Source: Halieaceae bacterium (GTDB lineage: Bacteria; Pseudomonadota; Gammaproteobacteria; Pseudomonadales; Halieaceae). From it: a stretch of DNA of 12,136 nt. The notes beneath the pieces were generated by a model that did not search any database, had not been told where the DNA came from, and saw only the letters and a program-made list of their open reading frames with translations. The position numbers were made by a program, and so were the translations under genes. The stretch is from positions 1 to 12,136 of the forward strand of contig QXYP01000104.1 in assembly GCA_009886815.1 (NCBI GenBank). The letters run 5' to 3'. Positions 1-7,381 of the stretch are shown piece after piece (position 1 is the stretch's first letter; every line of letters starts with the position of its first letter).

Positions 1-2379
1 GCGTTTATCGGCATAGAGCTTTGTTTGATCGGCAAAATGCGGGGAAGCCGGGTCTGTTGACTGAGACGGGACTAAAATCACATCGGCAATGGGACATTCT
101 GATTCATCCCAGGTGACTGCTTGAATGTAACTGTTACCCGATCCGGGATTGACATAGCCCCCCTCCGACAATCGTGCACTGATAGCGCCATAAACACCCA
201 TCGTGCCAGATCCACCGTGAATGGGAACATTGTCATTGTTGCGCTCGAGATATTGCACCTCAGACCAAGGCGCATCGAGGGCCACACCCTTAGCTGTCAA
301 ATCAGCCTCCGCTTTGAGTAGCACCTCTGCCAGTAAGGTCTGGTTGGATACGACATCCAAATCAATCCCTGCGGGTGTATTGAGAGGGTCTGATGGGTCG
401 TAGTCAACGCGCCAAAATGTATCGTTGGCTATGACGCCTTGAAATCCGCCACCTAATTGGGAGCCAAAGCCTTTCCAAAGTTCTGTAAAAACCTGCGCGC
501 CTTGGCTATCAACATCCACTCGACGATCCCAGCGTGCTAAAACCCCACAGACGGTACTCAGTTCTTCATTTTCTGAGGACTCACAAAATTCCAGCACGTC
601 GTCTAGAGTGACTTCGGCACCATAAACACGGTTGGCATACATGAGCCCCTTAACCGTCTCTAAATCGAATAGCGGCGTATCACTCAGCCCATCACTGGCC
701 GCTTTCCGCTCTTCAACCATTAAGTGGCCAATACGGGTACGTAAAAACTGCTGCTGCCCTTCATAGCCAACGGGACCCATGATGGTGGGAAAGCCCTCGA
801 TAGGCTGTTGGGCGTTGCTCAACCAATAGCTGTTGTTGCTGTTACCGACGTAGTCTCGAGTCCGCAACTGGGGTAACTGACTGGCACCATACAAATTGCT
901 GCCTTCGGGCGCCTCTGGGTCATCGCCCCACTCACACTCTGAGGTCGATCCGTCTAGAGAAATAATGACGTTGGTGGTCGCATCTGCCAGTAGCGGGCCG
1001 ATAATGCCATTCACACAGGTATCAAGCTGGGCTTGAGTAATATAGGGAATGGCCGATAACTCCCCATAAAACACTTCACCATTGCGATCTGCCGCAATCT
1101 CATGAAATACCGGATTACCAATACTCGCCAAGGCATCGATGTAACCCTGCAAATCTGATGCTTTACCTTTATTGATCCACTGCTCTATGCCCCGAATTCC
1201 TGTCAGGATATTGGCATCTCTAAATGCAAGCACCGAGCCATTAAACATGGGCCACCCGTCAAGAAATTCAGAGACACCCTTTAAATTTACAACAGGACCA
1301 AAATGCGATTCGTAAAAGGTGAAACTTTGCTGCTCTAAGGTGCCATCAGCCAGTAACACATCAATAACAACCTCAACTGGCGTGATATCTCGCATCTCCC
1401 CTTCGTATTCGTACTCGAGTGGGTCTTCAGGGTTGAGCTTAAGCTCGTAGAGACTAAAGCGGTTGGCCAGCGACACGGTGTGTGTCCAAGCCACATCTTT
1501 ATTAAAGCCAATACCAATAAAAGGAAAGCCGTGCAGTGCAGCACCGGCGACGTCGTACTCTCCCGGCAACGTTAGGTGTGCTTGATACCAAGCGCCCGCC
1601 CCAAACCAGGGCTGATGTGGATTACCTAACAGTACGGCCCCGCCATTTTGTGTACTTTCACTGCCCACAGCGAGTGCGTTGCTACCCCGGTCGAGGTTCT
1701 GTAGTTCCCTGACCGCAGCGGCGGCGCTATCGGCGAGGTCTGATAGCTGGGCGTCGTTTAAACTGCCCGTCGCGCCGTCCTCATCAGGCCCCTCCACAGA
1801 CAGCAGTGCATTGCGAAAAGTCCCGTTATCAGAGCTACCCCGCAACGCCTCACGTCGCATATGCTTGAAAAGATCGATCTCAGTAACTTCAAAAAGCCAT
1901 TGAGCATCTCTGCAGCCATAATTTCCCTCAGGCAGATTGGCGTCGCCCGTTTCCTCACGGTATCGATTCATGCCCCGCGCAAAGCCTTCAGCAAGATCAC
2001 GGCTGAACTGTGGCAGCTGACTAACAAAACGCTCCTCAAACTCAGCGTCATCTCCGTTTAAATAACGAAATAGGAAGTCAGAGCCCGTATTCCCTTGACC
2101 CTCACCCAAGAGTTCAGATGACCGGCCACTGGCATACACCATCTCTTTCATGGTGACGCAATAGTTGTCCTGAGAATAAGCATAGCCAAACCCATACCCC
2201 AAGCTCTTCCAATCTTCAGCGGTAACATGGGGAATGCCATACTCAGTCCGCTTTATTTCAGCACTGAGCTCGTAGGTAGGCTCTGGAGGTGGCTCAGGTG
2301 CCGGTGGTGGGTTGTTATTAGAGGAGTCGCTGCAAGCTATGAGCACCAACATCAGCAGTGTGGTTAGAATTTTTCTCAT
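1..2379 (-). CDS. Penicillin/aculeacin acylase-family lipoprotein (PvdQ-like), C-terminus cut by window edge
   Basis: Probable secreted N-terminal-nucleophile amidohydrolase that cleaves acyl groups from amides. The PvdQ/aculeacin acylase branch acts on long-chain N-acyl homoserine lactones or acylated siderophore precursors; the substrate here is not predictable. The frame is open through all 793 codons to base 1. The N-terminus has a lipoprotein signal with lipobox LIAC and lipidation Cys16, followed by a Ser/Asn/Pro/Glu-rich linker. The A-chain starts around residue 37. The autocleavage site is Gly232|Ser233 in RGSNALAVGS (Ser codon 1681-1683), with Ser233 as catalytic nucleophile. It is followed by the family motifs GNPHQPW, GIGFNKDVAWTHT, FHEIAADRNGEV and the NSNNSYW block that holds the oxyanion/catalytic Asn. 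The last visible residues (DPASPHFADQTKLY) match the usual end of the family, so only a few dozen residues are missing. The ATG at 2379 is preceded by a weak purine-rich site (AAGAAAGAG). A lipobox differs from the soluble periplasmic PvdQ archetype. The specific substrate is inference. Confidence 0.9.
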   Translation of the reverse strand, partial: MRKILTTLLMLVLIACSDSSNNNPPPAPEPPPEPTYELSAEIKRTEYGIPHVTAEDWKSLGYGFGYAYSQDNYCVTMKEMVYASGRSSELLGEGQGNTGSDFLFRYLNGDDAEFEERFVSQLPQFSRDLAEGFARGMNRYREETGDANLPEGNYGCRDAQWLFEVTEIDLFKHMRREALRGSSDNGTFRNALLSVEGPDEDGATGSLNDAQLSDLADSAAAAVRELQNLDRGSNALAVGSESTQNGGAVLLGNPHQPWFGAGAWYQAHLTLPGEYDVAGAALHGFPFIGIGFNKDVAWTHTVSLANRFSLYELKLNPEDPLEYEYEGEMRDITPVEVVIDVLLADGTLEQQSFTFYESHFGPVVNLKGVSEFLDGWPMFNGSVLAFRDANILTGIRGIEQWINKGKASDLQGYIDALASIGNPVFHEIAADRNGEVFYGELSAIPYITQAQLDTCVNGIIGPLLADATTNVIISLDGSTSECEWGDDPEAPEGSNLYGASQLPQLRTRDYVGNSNNSYWLSNAQQPIEGFPTIMGPVGYEGQQQFLRTRIGHLMVEERKAASDGLSDTPLFDLETVKGLMYANRVYGAEVTLDDVLEFCESSENEELSTVCGVLARWDRRVDVDSQGAQVFTELWKGFGSQLGGGFQGVIANDTFWRVDYDPSDPLNTPAGIDLDVVSNQTLLAEVLLKAEADLTAKGVALDAPWSEVQYLERNNDNVPIHGGSGTMGVYGAISARLSEGGYVNPGSGNSYIQAVTWDESECPIADVILVPSQSTDPASPHFADQTKLYADKR

Positions 2380-2476
2380 GATCACTCTTTCTTAGTTTAT
2401 TTTTATACAACGCTAGCCAGCCTTGGCCGTGAAAGCAAGTCATGACAGACATATAACTGTTAGACCCCATTAAAAT

Positions 2477-2491
2477 GGCATGGTCCATGCC
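2477..2491. repeat. 15-base perfect inverted repeat between acylase and glycosyltransferase genes
   Basis: GGCATGG-T-CCATGCC is a perfect 7-base inverted repeat with a single central base. It lies in the AT-rich spacer 86 bases upstream of the lipoprotein acylase start. The one-base centre suits a dimeric DNA-binding protein better than an RNA hairpin. As RNA it could still form a 5-pair stem with a 5-base loop, and on the minus strand it is followed by ATTTTAAT, a poor U-tract. It could therefore be an operator for the acylase or a weak terminator for the sox/glycosyltransferase transcript. The sequence alone does not decide. Confidence 0.4.
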
Positions 2492-2600
2492 TTAAAATTA
2501 ATAGTGTTGTTTTGCATGCATAAACCTGAACAACATTTGCAGAAATGCCTTAATTTAAGTGAAAAATCCTACAAAAAAATGCAACAGAACCGCCGATTTT

Positions 2601-3341
2601 CTATTGAGAGAGCGGGCCAAACAATGCCGGAGCTTTTGTTAGCTCAAGGAGGTACTGCTCGTGATTATTCTCAAGCACGAGGGAACCACATAAATTCCAG
2701 AGACAGGGCGTGGGACGCTCTGCCGCTCTAAAGGCCTCAATCGTACTTCCACTTCCCCGTACCAAATCATGAGCAAGACTGGGGCTCAACGCACCCGCTT
2801 GGGGACAAAGCGAAAATTGAGCTAATGAGTGCAAGGCTTTCAGTAGCTTCGGCCCGATCATTTGTGGGGAAATTGCCGATGGATCTGCACGCTCTATGAT
2901 CGAATACGCCACCTGATGTAAAAACGGTAAAACAGCATTGCCCTGGGAAAACAGCATAAAGGCATTGTGAGGTTGCTTAAACGCCTTAAGTCGCCCCCGT
3001 CTATCGCGATCGAGCCAATACTCTTCACCAAAGCACACTGAGGCGTCAGTGTTTGGGACCCATGATGCATCGACAATCAGGGTATCGGCATCTAGCCAAA
3101 GTACCGTGCCACCCGTTGACTCAAGGTGATCCTTAAGCAAACTGAGGCGCGCCAGGTCGGCGATGATAGGGGTACGTCCTGCCAGCTTTGTCCGTAAAGT
3201 CTCTGGAACGCAGTCAAAAAGCTCATCGCCTAAAAACTGATAGTAATAACCATGCTGGCTGCACCAGTGTCGCACAGAGGTGAGGCAGCGCGCTTGCCAC
3301 AGCGGTTGTTTCACAGGTGCTGACTGAAACACTGTAACCAT
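2601..3341 (-). CDS. GT-A-fold glycosyltransferase-like protein, distal gene of the sox operon
   Basis: 246-residue cytoplasmic protein without signal peptide or membrane segment. It opens with a beta strand and loop (MVTVFQSAP). At residues 61-65 it has ADLAR, and at 81-87 LWLDADT, giving the DXD metal/nucleotide-sugar motif at Asp84 and Asp86. The arrangement 'xDLARxxLL...G..LWLDADTL' is typical of the DXD sugar-transferase group (GT32/capsular-type). Residues 130-140 (HNAFMLFSQ) fit the segment after the metal site. Donor and acceptor are unknown. It lies 28 bases after soxB on the same strand and is probably co-transcribed. The frame stays open upstream to 3545 inside soxB, and an ATG at 3404 has a GGAGG 3 bases before it. 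I prefer 3341 because the predicted first strand begins there and the longer version only adds soxB antisense-frame residues. The chosen start lacks a clear Shine-Dalgarno site, so translation may be coupled to soxB. Family call good; role in sulfur metabolism unproven. Confidence 0.75.
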   Translation of the reverse strand: MVTVFQSAPVKQPLWQARCLTSVRHWCSQHGYYYQFLGDELFDCVPETLRTKLAGRTPIIADLARLSLLKDHLESTGGTVLWLDADTLIVDASWVPNTDASVCFGEEYWLDRDRRGRLKAFKQPHNAFMLFSQGNAVLPFLHQVAYSIIERADPSAISPQMIGPKLLKALHSLAQFSLCPQAGALSPSLAHDLVRGSGSTIEAFRAAERPTPCLWNLCGSLVLENNHEQYLLELTKAPALFGPLSQ

Positions 3342-3369
3342 AAACTTTACGCCGGCGTTTTCCGCAGCT

Positions 3370-5073
3370 TCAACGTACGAAGCCAAGATTATTGACCAAG
3401 CCATTGACCTCCGGCTGCTCAACTGTGAGATTTCCAACGACCTTTTGCGAGCGCAGCCACCGAGCGACCACCTCCCAAATAGGCTCGCCTTCAACACGGT
3501 GAACAGATGCCCAGCCCGCCACCTTATAGGACTTGCCAGCTTCAAGCGGTCGACCCTTGAGGCTTAAATTCCCGATGCGCTGGCCGGCAACTGCAGTGGG
3601 CGCAATGCTGTAATGGAGCCCTCCCACGCGGACCATATCGCCACCCTGCTGGTAGTAGGGATCGGGATTAAAAAGATTATCAGCGACATCCTCCAGCACA
3701 TACTTCAAGGCCTCTCCAGTCATTTCATTAACCGTGACAGCAGGGTAGGTAATGGCCACCTGCGCCATGAGATCTTCCAGAGTGATATTTGACCCTGGCA
3801 ACAAAGTCGTTCCCCAGCGAAAGCCCGGAGAGAAGGCAATTTCAGCATTGAGCTCGTCGCGCAAAGCATTACAAAGAAGCTGGTCGAAACTGCCATTAAA
3901 ATTTCCTCTCCGGTATAGCAGTTCATCGGTGGTCGCCAAAACTTCACCGAGCTTGTCAGCATAGGGAGCGCGAATATCCGTAATCAATGCCGACATATCG
4001 GGATCTGGCGTCAGCAAATCAGAAAATACCGGCAGTAGCTGGTAGGACCAGTTTTTTATCCGGCCGCCACGAACATCAAAATCCAGAACACCTAAAAACT
4101 TGCCGTTAGAACCCGCATTGGTCACCAGGGTCATGCCGCCAGAATTTTTAACCTCTACAGCTCGCGGAATAGCATCGTGGGTGTGCCCGCCAAGAATAGC
4201 GTCAAGCCCTGACACCCGAGATGCGAGTTTTAAATCGGTATCGGCGCCATTGTGTGAAAGCAAAACCACAACCTGCGCGCCGTCACTGCGCACCGCGTCA
4301 ATTTTTTTCTGTAACTCACGTTCGCGAATGCCAAAGCTCCAACCCTCGACCAAGTACGCTGGATTAGCGACCGGCGTGTATGGGAAGGCCTGTCCAATAA
4401 TAGCGACGGGGACACCATTAAGCTCACGGATTACATGACCCGGAAAAACCGGGTCGCCAAAATCTTTATCACGGATATTCTGCGCTAGAAAGGCCGTGTG
4501 ACCTGCCAGATCATTATTGATAATCGCCTGCACGCGCTCTGCGCCCAGCGTGAACTCCCAGTGACCGGTCATGACGTCAATGCCGAGGAGTTTTGAGGCA
4601 TCGACCATATCCTGCCCCTGAGTCCAAAGCGCTGTGGCCGATCCCTGCCAAAGATCTCCGCCGTCCAGAAGCAGGGCATCCGAGCGGTTCGCTTTGATTT
4701 GCTTAATCAAGGTCGCCAAATGCGCGAATCCTCCGACCTGACCATATTCAATGGCCGCCGCGTGATAGTCGAGGTAAGTGTAGGCATGGGCATGCCGGGT
4801 ATCTGATGCAATCTGGTAGCGCTCCAGTAACGCCTTACCCACCAAATGAGGGCTGCGGTCTCGCGCGCCGTGAATACCGATATTCTCGCTGGGTTCGCGG
4901 TAGTACATTGGCATCAGTTGCGCATGCGCATCAGTCATGTGCAAAAGGTGCACGTTGCCCATCGAGGCAATATCGTAGGGCGTTTGTGTTATCGCCCGGG
5001 GAGACACACCCGGCAGTGCTAAGCCAGCCGCAGCCCCCAACGCCAGCATTTTGCCAAACTCACGGCGCTCCAT
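3370..5073 (-). CDS. soxB: SoxB thiosulfohydrolase (sulfate-releasing, dimanganese)
   Basis: Periplasmic enzyme that hydrolyses the terminal sulfone from SoxY-bound thiosulfonate, releasing sulfate and leaving sulfane sulfur on SoxY. 567 residues, normal for SoxB. The Tat signal is near the N-terminus (RREFGKMLALG). Metallophosphoesterase/5'-nucleotidase-type metal motifs follow in order: TDAH (Asp48, His50), GGD (Asp140), GHWEFTLG (His171 region), SHNG (His274) and GGHTH (His297, His299). The GHWE block replaces the GNHEFD of true 5'-nucleotidases and identifies SoxB. The C-terminal nucleotidase domain is intact through VNGLVNNLGFVR. The ATG at 5073 has AAGGAG 9 bases upstream. It follows soxX after 39 bases and precedes the glycosyltransferase-like gene by 28. 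The identification is strong. Confidence 0.97.
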   Translation of the reverse strand: MERREFGKMLALGAAAGLALPGVSPRAITQTPYDIASMGNVHLLHMTDAHAQLMPMYYREPSENIGIHGARDRSPHLVGKALLERYQIASDTRHAHAYTYLDYHAAAIEYGQVGGFAHLATLIKQIKANRSDALLLDGGDLWQGSATALWTQGQDMVDASKLLGIDVMTGHWEFTLGAERVQAIINNDLAGHTAFLAQNIRDKDFGDPVFPGHVIRELNGVPVAIIGQAFPYTPVANPAYLVEGWSFGIRERELQKKIDAVRSDGAQVVVLLSHNGADTDLKLASRVSGLDAILGGHTHDAIPRAVEVKNSGGMTLVTNAGSNGKFLGVLDFDVRGGRIKNWSYQLLPVFSDLLTPDPDMSALITDIRAPYADKLGEVLATTDELLYRRGNFNGSFDQLLCNALRDELNAEIAFSPGFRWGTTLLPGSNITLEDLMAQVAITYPAVTVNEMTGEALKYVLEDVADNLFNPDPYYQQGGDMVRVGGLHYSIAPTAVAGQRIGNLSLKGRPLEAGKSYKVAGWASVHRVEGEPIWEVVARWLRSQKVVGNLTVEQPEVNGLVNNLGFVR

Positions 5074-5112
5074 CGCTGCATTCTCCTTGTTCCCGAGCTA
5101 TGGGAAGCCGCG

Positions 5113-5715
5113 TCACGGCTGAGTTCGATTCACAGGAGATTGGGGATCAAAAAGAAAAGCCATCACATCGCGTAGCTGCTGCTCGGTGAGTATACCGGCA
5201 GCCCCAAAGCGCGGCATATGCGAACAGATATTGTAGGCGTGGGTATTCCAAAGCTTGGTCCAGGTGTACTGCAGCATGGCAATACTTTGTCCCCGTGCGC
5301 CATAACCACTTAGCGAAGGTCCCAGGTTGCCATATGCCACCTCCGCGGGATCCAGCTGGTGGCAGGCATAGCAATTACCCCCGTTTTCTTGTTCAGGGTC
5401 ATCGGAATACTGAAGCCCTCTGCCGTTGCTAGCCACCTTTTCGCCACGCTGCCAATCTCCCAAATAATTCTGGTCTGAAGGTATGGGGACGTCGCTCAGT
5501 GCCGCTGCGCGTAGCTCTGCAGCGCGCGCTTCATCAGCAGATGCCGAGCGCGGCTGACTACAAAACGCCTGAAGCTCGTCCTGCTTGAGGCGCTCTACGG
5601 TGACGAAGTTTTTATCGGTCATCGACTCTAACAGCACGTCGTAAACCTCATCGGCACACACAGCGCTGGAAAAAATGATGAACGCCAAAAATTGCATGAT
5701 TGTTTTCATCATCAT
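5113..5715 (-). CDS. soxX: SoxX, c-type cytochrome subunit of the SoxAX thiosulfate-loading complex
   Basis: Periplasmic monoheme cytochrome that pairs with SoxA to couple thiosulfate oxidatively to the SoxY cysteine and takes up the electrons. 200 residues with a Sec signal (cleavage predicted after VCA, residues 19-21). Heme attachment is CYACH at residues 115-119, and Met167 in CSHMPRFG is the likely distal heme ligand. The 90 residues between signal and heme domain make this one of the longer SoxX forms. Cys52 and Cys164 lie outside the heme motif and may form a disulfide. The start abuts the soxA stop (TAA immediately followed by ATG), with three consecutive ATG codons at 5715, 5712 and 5709, so the exact first Met is uncertain. 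The ribosome binding site is weak, suggesting coupling to soxA. Confidence 0.94.
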   Translation of the reverse strand: MMMKTIMQFLAFIIFSSAVCADEVYDVLLESMTDKNFVTVERLKQDELQAFCSQPRSASADEARAAELRAAALSDVPIPSDQNYLGDWQRGEKVASNGRGLQYSDDPEQENGGNCYACHQLDPAEVAYGNLGPSLSGYGARGQSIAMLQYTWTKLWNTHAYNICSHMPRFGAAGILTEQQLRDVMAFLFDPQSPVNRTQP

Positions 5716-6522
5716 TTACCGCTTCAATCCCGGCGCTGCCATGGAGGCACCGGCGCCATTAACGGCGAGATAGGTTTGCAGAGCCACTGAGGCCTGAGAT
5801 CCCATAATCAATTCAGGCATTCGCTGCTGACGCATACAATCGCGCATGCGCCAGCCCATAGTACGGACAATGCCTTGGGATATTCGATAGGCCGGCCAGC
5901 TGCTATAGGCCTCCGCCGCACCCGGGTGCGTAGTCAAGTTTGGCAATGCCTGTAAACGGATACGACGACCGGTCTGCTCGTGACAGGTGGCACAGGAAAA
6001 GTCATGGGGCCCAGCCCGATAATAAAAAAGATTCTCCCCCAAGGCATAAGTAGCTCGTTCTTTCGCGTGAGCCTGCCCCGGGGCAATGGCCAAACCACTA
6101 GACTGATCGGCAATCCATGCAACCAGTGCTTCTAGCTCAGTGCCCAAGTCCCCTCGCAGTGAGTAGGGTTTCCCACGCACCTCTTCGGTAGTGAGGCCCT
6201 GCAGTTGGGTCATACAATATTCAAGGCGTGCCTCGACGTCCTGAACACGATCGACGTCTGGAAAATACCGTGGCAGCTGCGCATAAGCGCCCTCTACGAC
6301 TCCCGGCCCCAAGCCAAGGTCACATTGTTCTAGCGAAACAGACTTGGGACCCGCCGGGGCGTACCAAATCTCCTCACCGTCAAAAATAACAAAGATCGCT
6401 GGGTTGTCATCACCCAACATCTCGCGGTACTGATCAAAAACACCCTCAGTGTCAGAAAGCAGTGTTACCGACCACAAGCCTATTAAGACAGTGAAAATAA
6501 CCCTCATAAACCCTTTATTCAT
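5716..6522 (-). CDS. soxA: SoxA, c-type cytochrome subunit of SoxAX (single-heme type)
   Basis: Catalytic subunit of SoxAX: with SoxX it forms the disulfide-like bond between thiosulfate and the SoxY swinging-arm cysteine in the periplasm. 268 residues. Sec-type signal within the first 25 residues. The N-terminal domain carries the SoxA signature around DLGLGPG and AQLPRYF, but its former heme site is reduced to two cysteines (Cys67, Cys103) that probably form a disulfide. The one heme motif is CATCH at 177-181. Cys229 in MRDCMRQQR is the active-site/heme-ligand cysteine that is modified to persulfide in studied SoxA proteins. The ATG at 6522 is 10 bases downstream of AGGTGA. That binding site lies inside a tandemly duplicated segment shared with the end of soxZ. 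An alternative ATG is at 6507. Immediately followed by soxX without any gap. Confidence 0.95.
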   Translation of the reverse strand: MNKGFMRVIFTVLIGLWSVTLLSDTEGVFDQYREMLGDDNPAIFVIFDGEEIWYAPAGPKSVSLEQCDLGLGPGVVEGAYAQLPRYFPDVDRVQDVEARLEYCMTQLQGLTTEEVRGKPYSLRGDLGTELEALVAWIADQSSGLAIAPGQAHAKERATYALGENLFYYRAGPHDFSCATCHEQTGRRIRLQALPNLTTHPGAAEAYSSWPAYRISQGIVRTMGWRMRDCMRQQRMPELIMGSQASVALQTYLAVNGAGASMAAPGLKR

Positions 6523-6530
6523 AATGACCC

Positions 6531-6565
6531 GCTCACCTAATCACCGACGCTCACCTAATCACCGA
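6531..6565. repeat. 18-base tandem duplication covering soxZ stop and soxA ribosome binding site
   Basis: On the plus strand GCTCACCTAATCACCGA occurs at 6531-6547 and again at 6549-6565, an exact 17-base match repeated with an 18-base period. Read in the coding direction each copy holds the soxZ end codon pair CGG TGA followed by TTAGGTGAGCG. The copy next to soxZ supplies the real stop (6559-6561). The copy next to soxA supplies the AGGTGA 10 bases before the soxA ATG. The other AGGTGA is left 28 bases upstream, a spare ribosome binding site. Because the period is 18, the second TGA is in frame with the first and acts as a backup stop. Confidence 0.95.
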
Positions 6566-6870
6566 ATCGTGGTCTCACCGGAACCGCTATCACCGCGGTT
6601 ATCGCGCCAGACGACTTTAACCACGTCGCCCTGCGCGCCACCTTTAAAACGCACACCAAGAAAAGGATTCGCCGATACAGCAGCACCCCAATAAGCTTGC
6701 ACCACAACGGCATCATTGTGGAGTACCTGAACATCTTCAATAAAGTTTGCCGGAATCGCCGCGCCACTTTGATCCTTGCGCATGCCGGTTTCCATGGGGT
6801 GGCGCATTAAGGCCTTAACCTCACAGTAATCCTCTTTCAGTTGTGCCCGAATTCTCATTCGACTGGCCAT
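6559..6870 (-). CDS. soxZ: SoxZ, carrier-complex partner of SoxY
   Basis: Small beta-sandwich protein that binds SoxY and is exported with it to the periplasm by the SoxY Tat signal, so no signal peptide of its own is expected or seen. 103 residues, usual for SoxZ. Hallmark segments are VKALMRHPMETGMRKD (residues 18-33), NPFLGVRFKGG near residue 70 and the GD.VKVVWRDN.GD end. The ATG at 6870 has AAGGAG 7 bases upstream, embedded in the soxY stop (TAAGGAG). The gap to soxY is 11 bases, which ties the two partners' expression together. Cys16 (KEDYCEV) stands out because SoxZ is not the sulfur-carrying subunit. The 3' end lies within an 18-base tandem duplication. Confidence 0.96.
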   Translation of the reverse strand: MASRMRIRAQLKEDYCEVKALMRHPMETGMRKDQSGAAIPANFIEDVQVLHNDAVVVQAYWGAAVSANPFLGVRFKGGAQGDVVKVVWRDNRGDSGSGETTIR

Positions 6871-6881
6871 CGTTTTTCTCC

Positions 6882-7358
6882 TTAGCCGCCGCAGCCGCCC
6901 AAAGTGACTTTGGTTTCTCTTTGCACCATGTAAAGCTCGCCATTTGCCTCGGCAACGGCATAGAGATTACCGGTTTGCGCCACTTTGACTCGGGTTTCTG
7001 CGTAGGGCTGGGTATTGGGGGGAACTTGAAAGACCGCCGCCAAGGGGTTCGGATTTTTTTCTACAATCACATAGAGCTTACTCACATCAGGCAACACCGA
7101 TGGGTCAATCTCAATTCTGACCGGCACCACTGCGCCATTTTCAGCAATGTCGGGGGTAGAAAAAATAATGCCATCACTCACTTGTGGCACACCGCCAAGC
7201 GCCTCGAAGGTAGCCTCAAGGGTCGTTGTTTGAAAGACCGTTTCCGGTCGCAGTGCGGCCGCCCAAATTTTTTGCGGTAAGGCAGCGACCGCTAACAGCG
7301 TGACACCCACCCTCATAAAGCCCCGGCGTGTTAACCCCAGAGGATCTAAATTACCCAT
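6882..7358 (-). CDS. soxY: SoxY, sulfur-carrier subunit (swinging-arm cysteine)
   Basis: Periplasmic carrier on which all Sox intermediates are covalently bound. 158 residues. The N-terminus has a Tat signal (LTRRGFMRVG, residues 9-18) followed by a hydrophobic stretch ending near WAAA. The body is an Ig-like domain with the SoxY segment KLYVIVEKNPNPLAA. The C-terminus is exactly GGCGG with carrier Cys156, the defining motif of SoxY. The frame is open upstream to 7403 into soxD, but the ATG at 7358 has AAAGGAG 9 bases upstream and places the twin arginines at positions 11-12, so it is preferred. It follows soxD after 23 bases and precedes soxZ by 11. Confidence 0.96.
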   Translation of the reverse strand: MGNLDPLGLTRRGFMRVGVTLLAVAALPQKIWAAALRPETVFQTTTLEATFEALGGVPQVSDGIIFSTPDIAENGAVVPVRIEIDPSVLPDVSKLYVIVEKNPNPLAAVFQVPPNTQPYAETRVKVAQTGNLYAVAEANGELYMVQRETKVTLGGCGG

Positions 7359-7381
7359 CGATCGCCACTCCTTTCTTAAAT

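Noticed and set aside
2560..2600. T-rich minus-strand stretch after the glycosyltransferase-like gene as a rho-independent terminator
   Set aside because: The T-runs are not preceded by a stable GC stem; only 2 to 5 weak pairs can be drawn.
2480..2731. 83-codon plus-strand open frame crossing the spacer and the 3' end of the glycosyltransferase-like gene
   Set aside because: It begins inside the inverted repeat, has no ribosome binding site and runs antisense into a better gene.
3342..3545. Upstream extension of the glycosyltransferase-like frame inside soxB, including ATG 3404 with a GGAGG before it
   Set aside because: The extra residues come from the soxB 3' end in another frame and precede the natural first strand of the fold. 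The GGAGG-ATG spacing of 3 bases is short.
3370..5073. Annotation as a generic 5'-nucleotidase or UshA-like phosphatase
   Set aside because: The GHWE motif, Tat signal and position among sox genes identify SoxB.
4806..5189. 127-codon plus-strand open frame opposite soxB and soxX
   Set aside because: Arg/Pro/Ser-rich composition typical of antisense frames in GC-biased genes, and no supporting signals.
6843..7280. 145-codon plus-strand open frame opposite soxY/soxZ
   Set aside because: It is wholly antisense to two well-supported genes, has no binding site and shows no recognisable domain.
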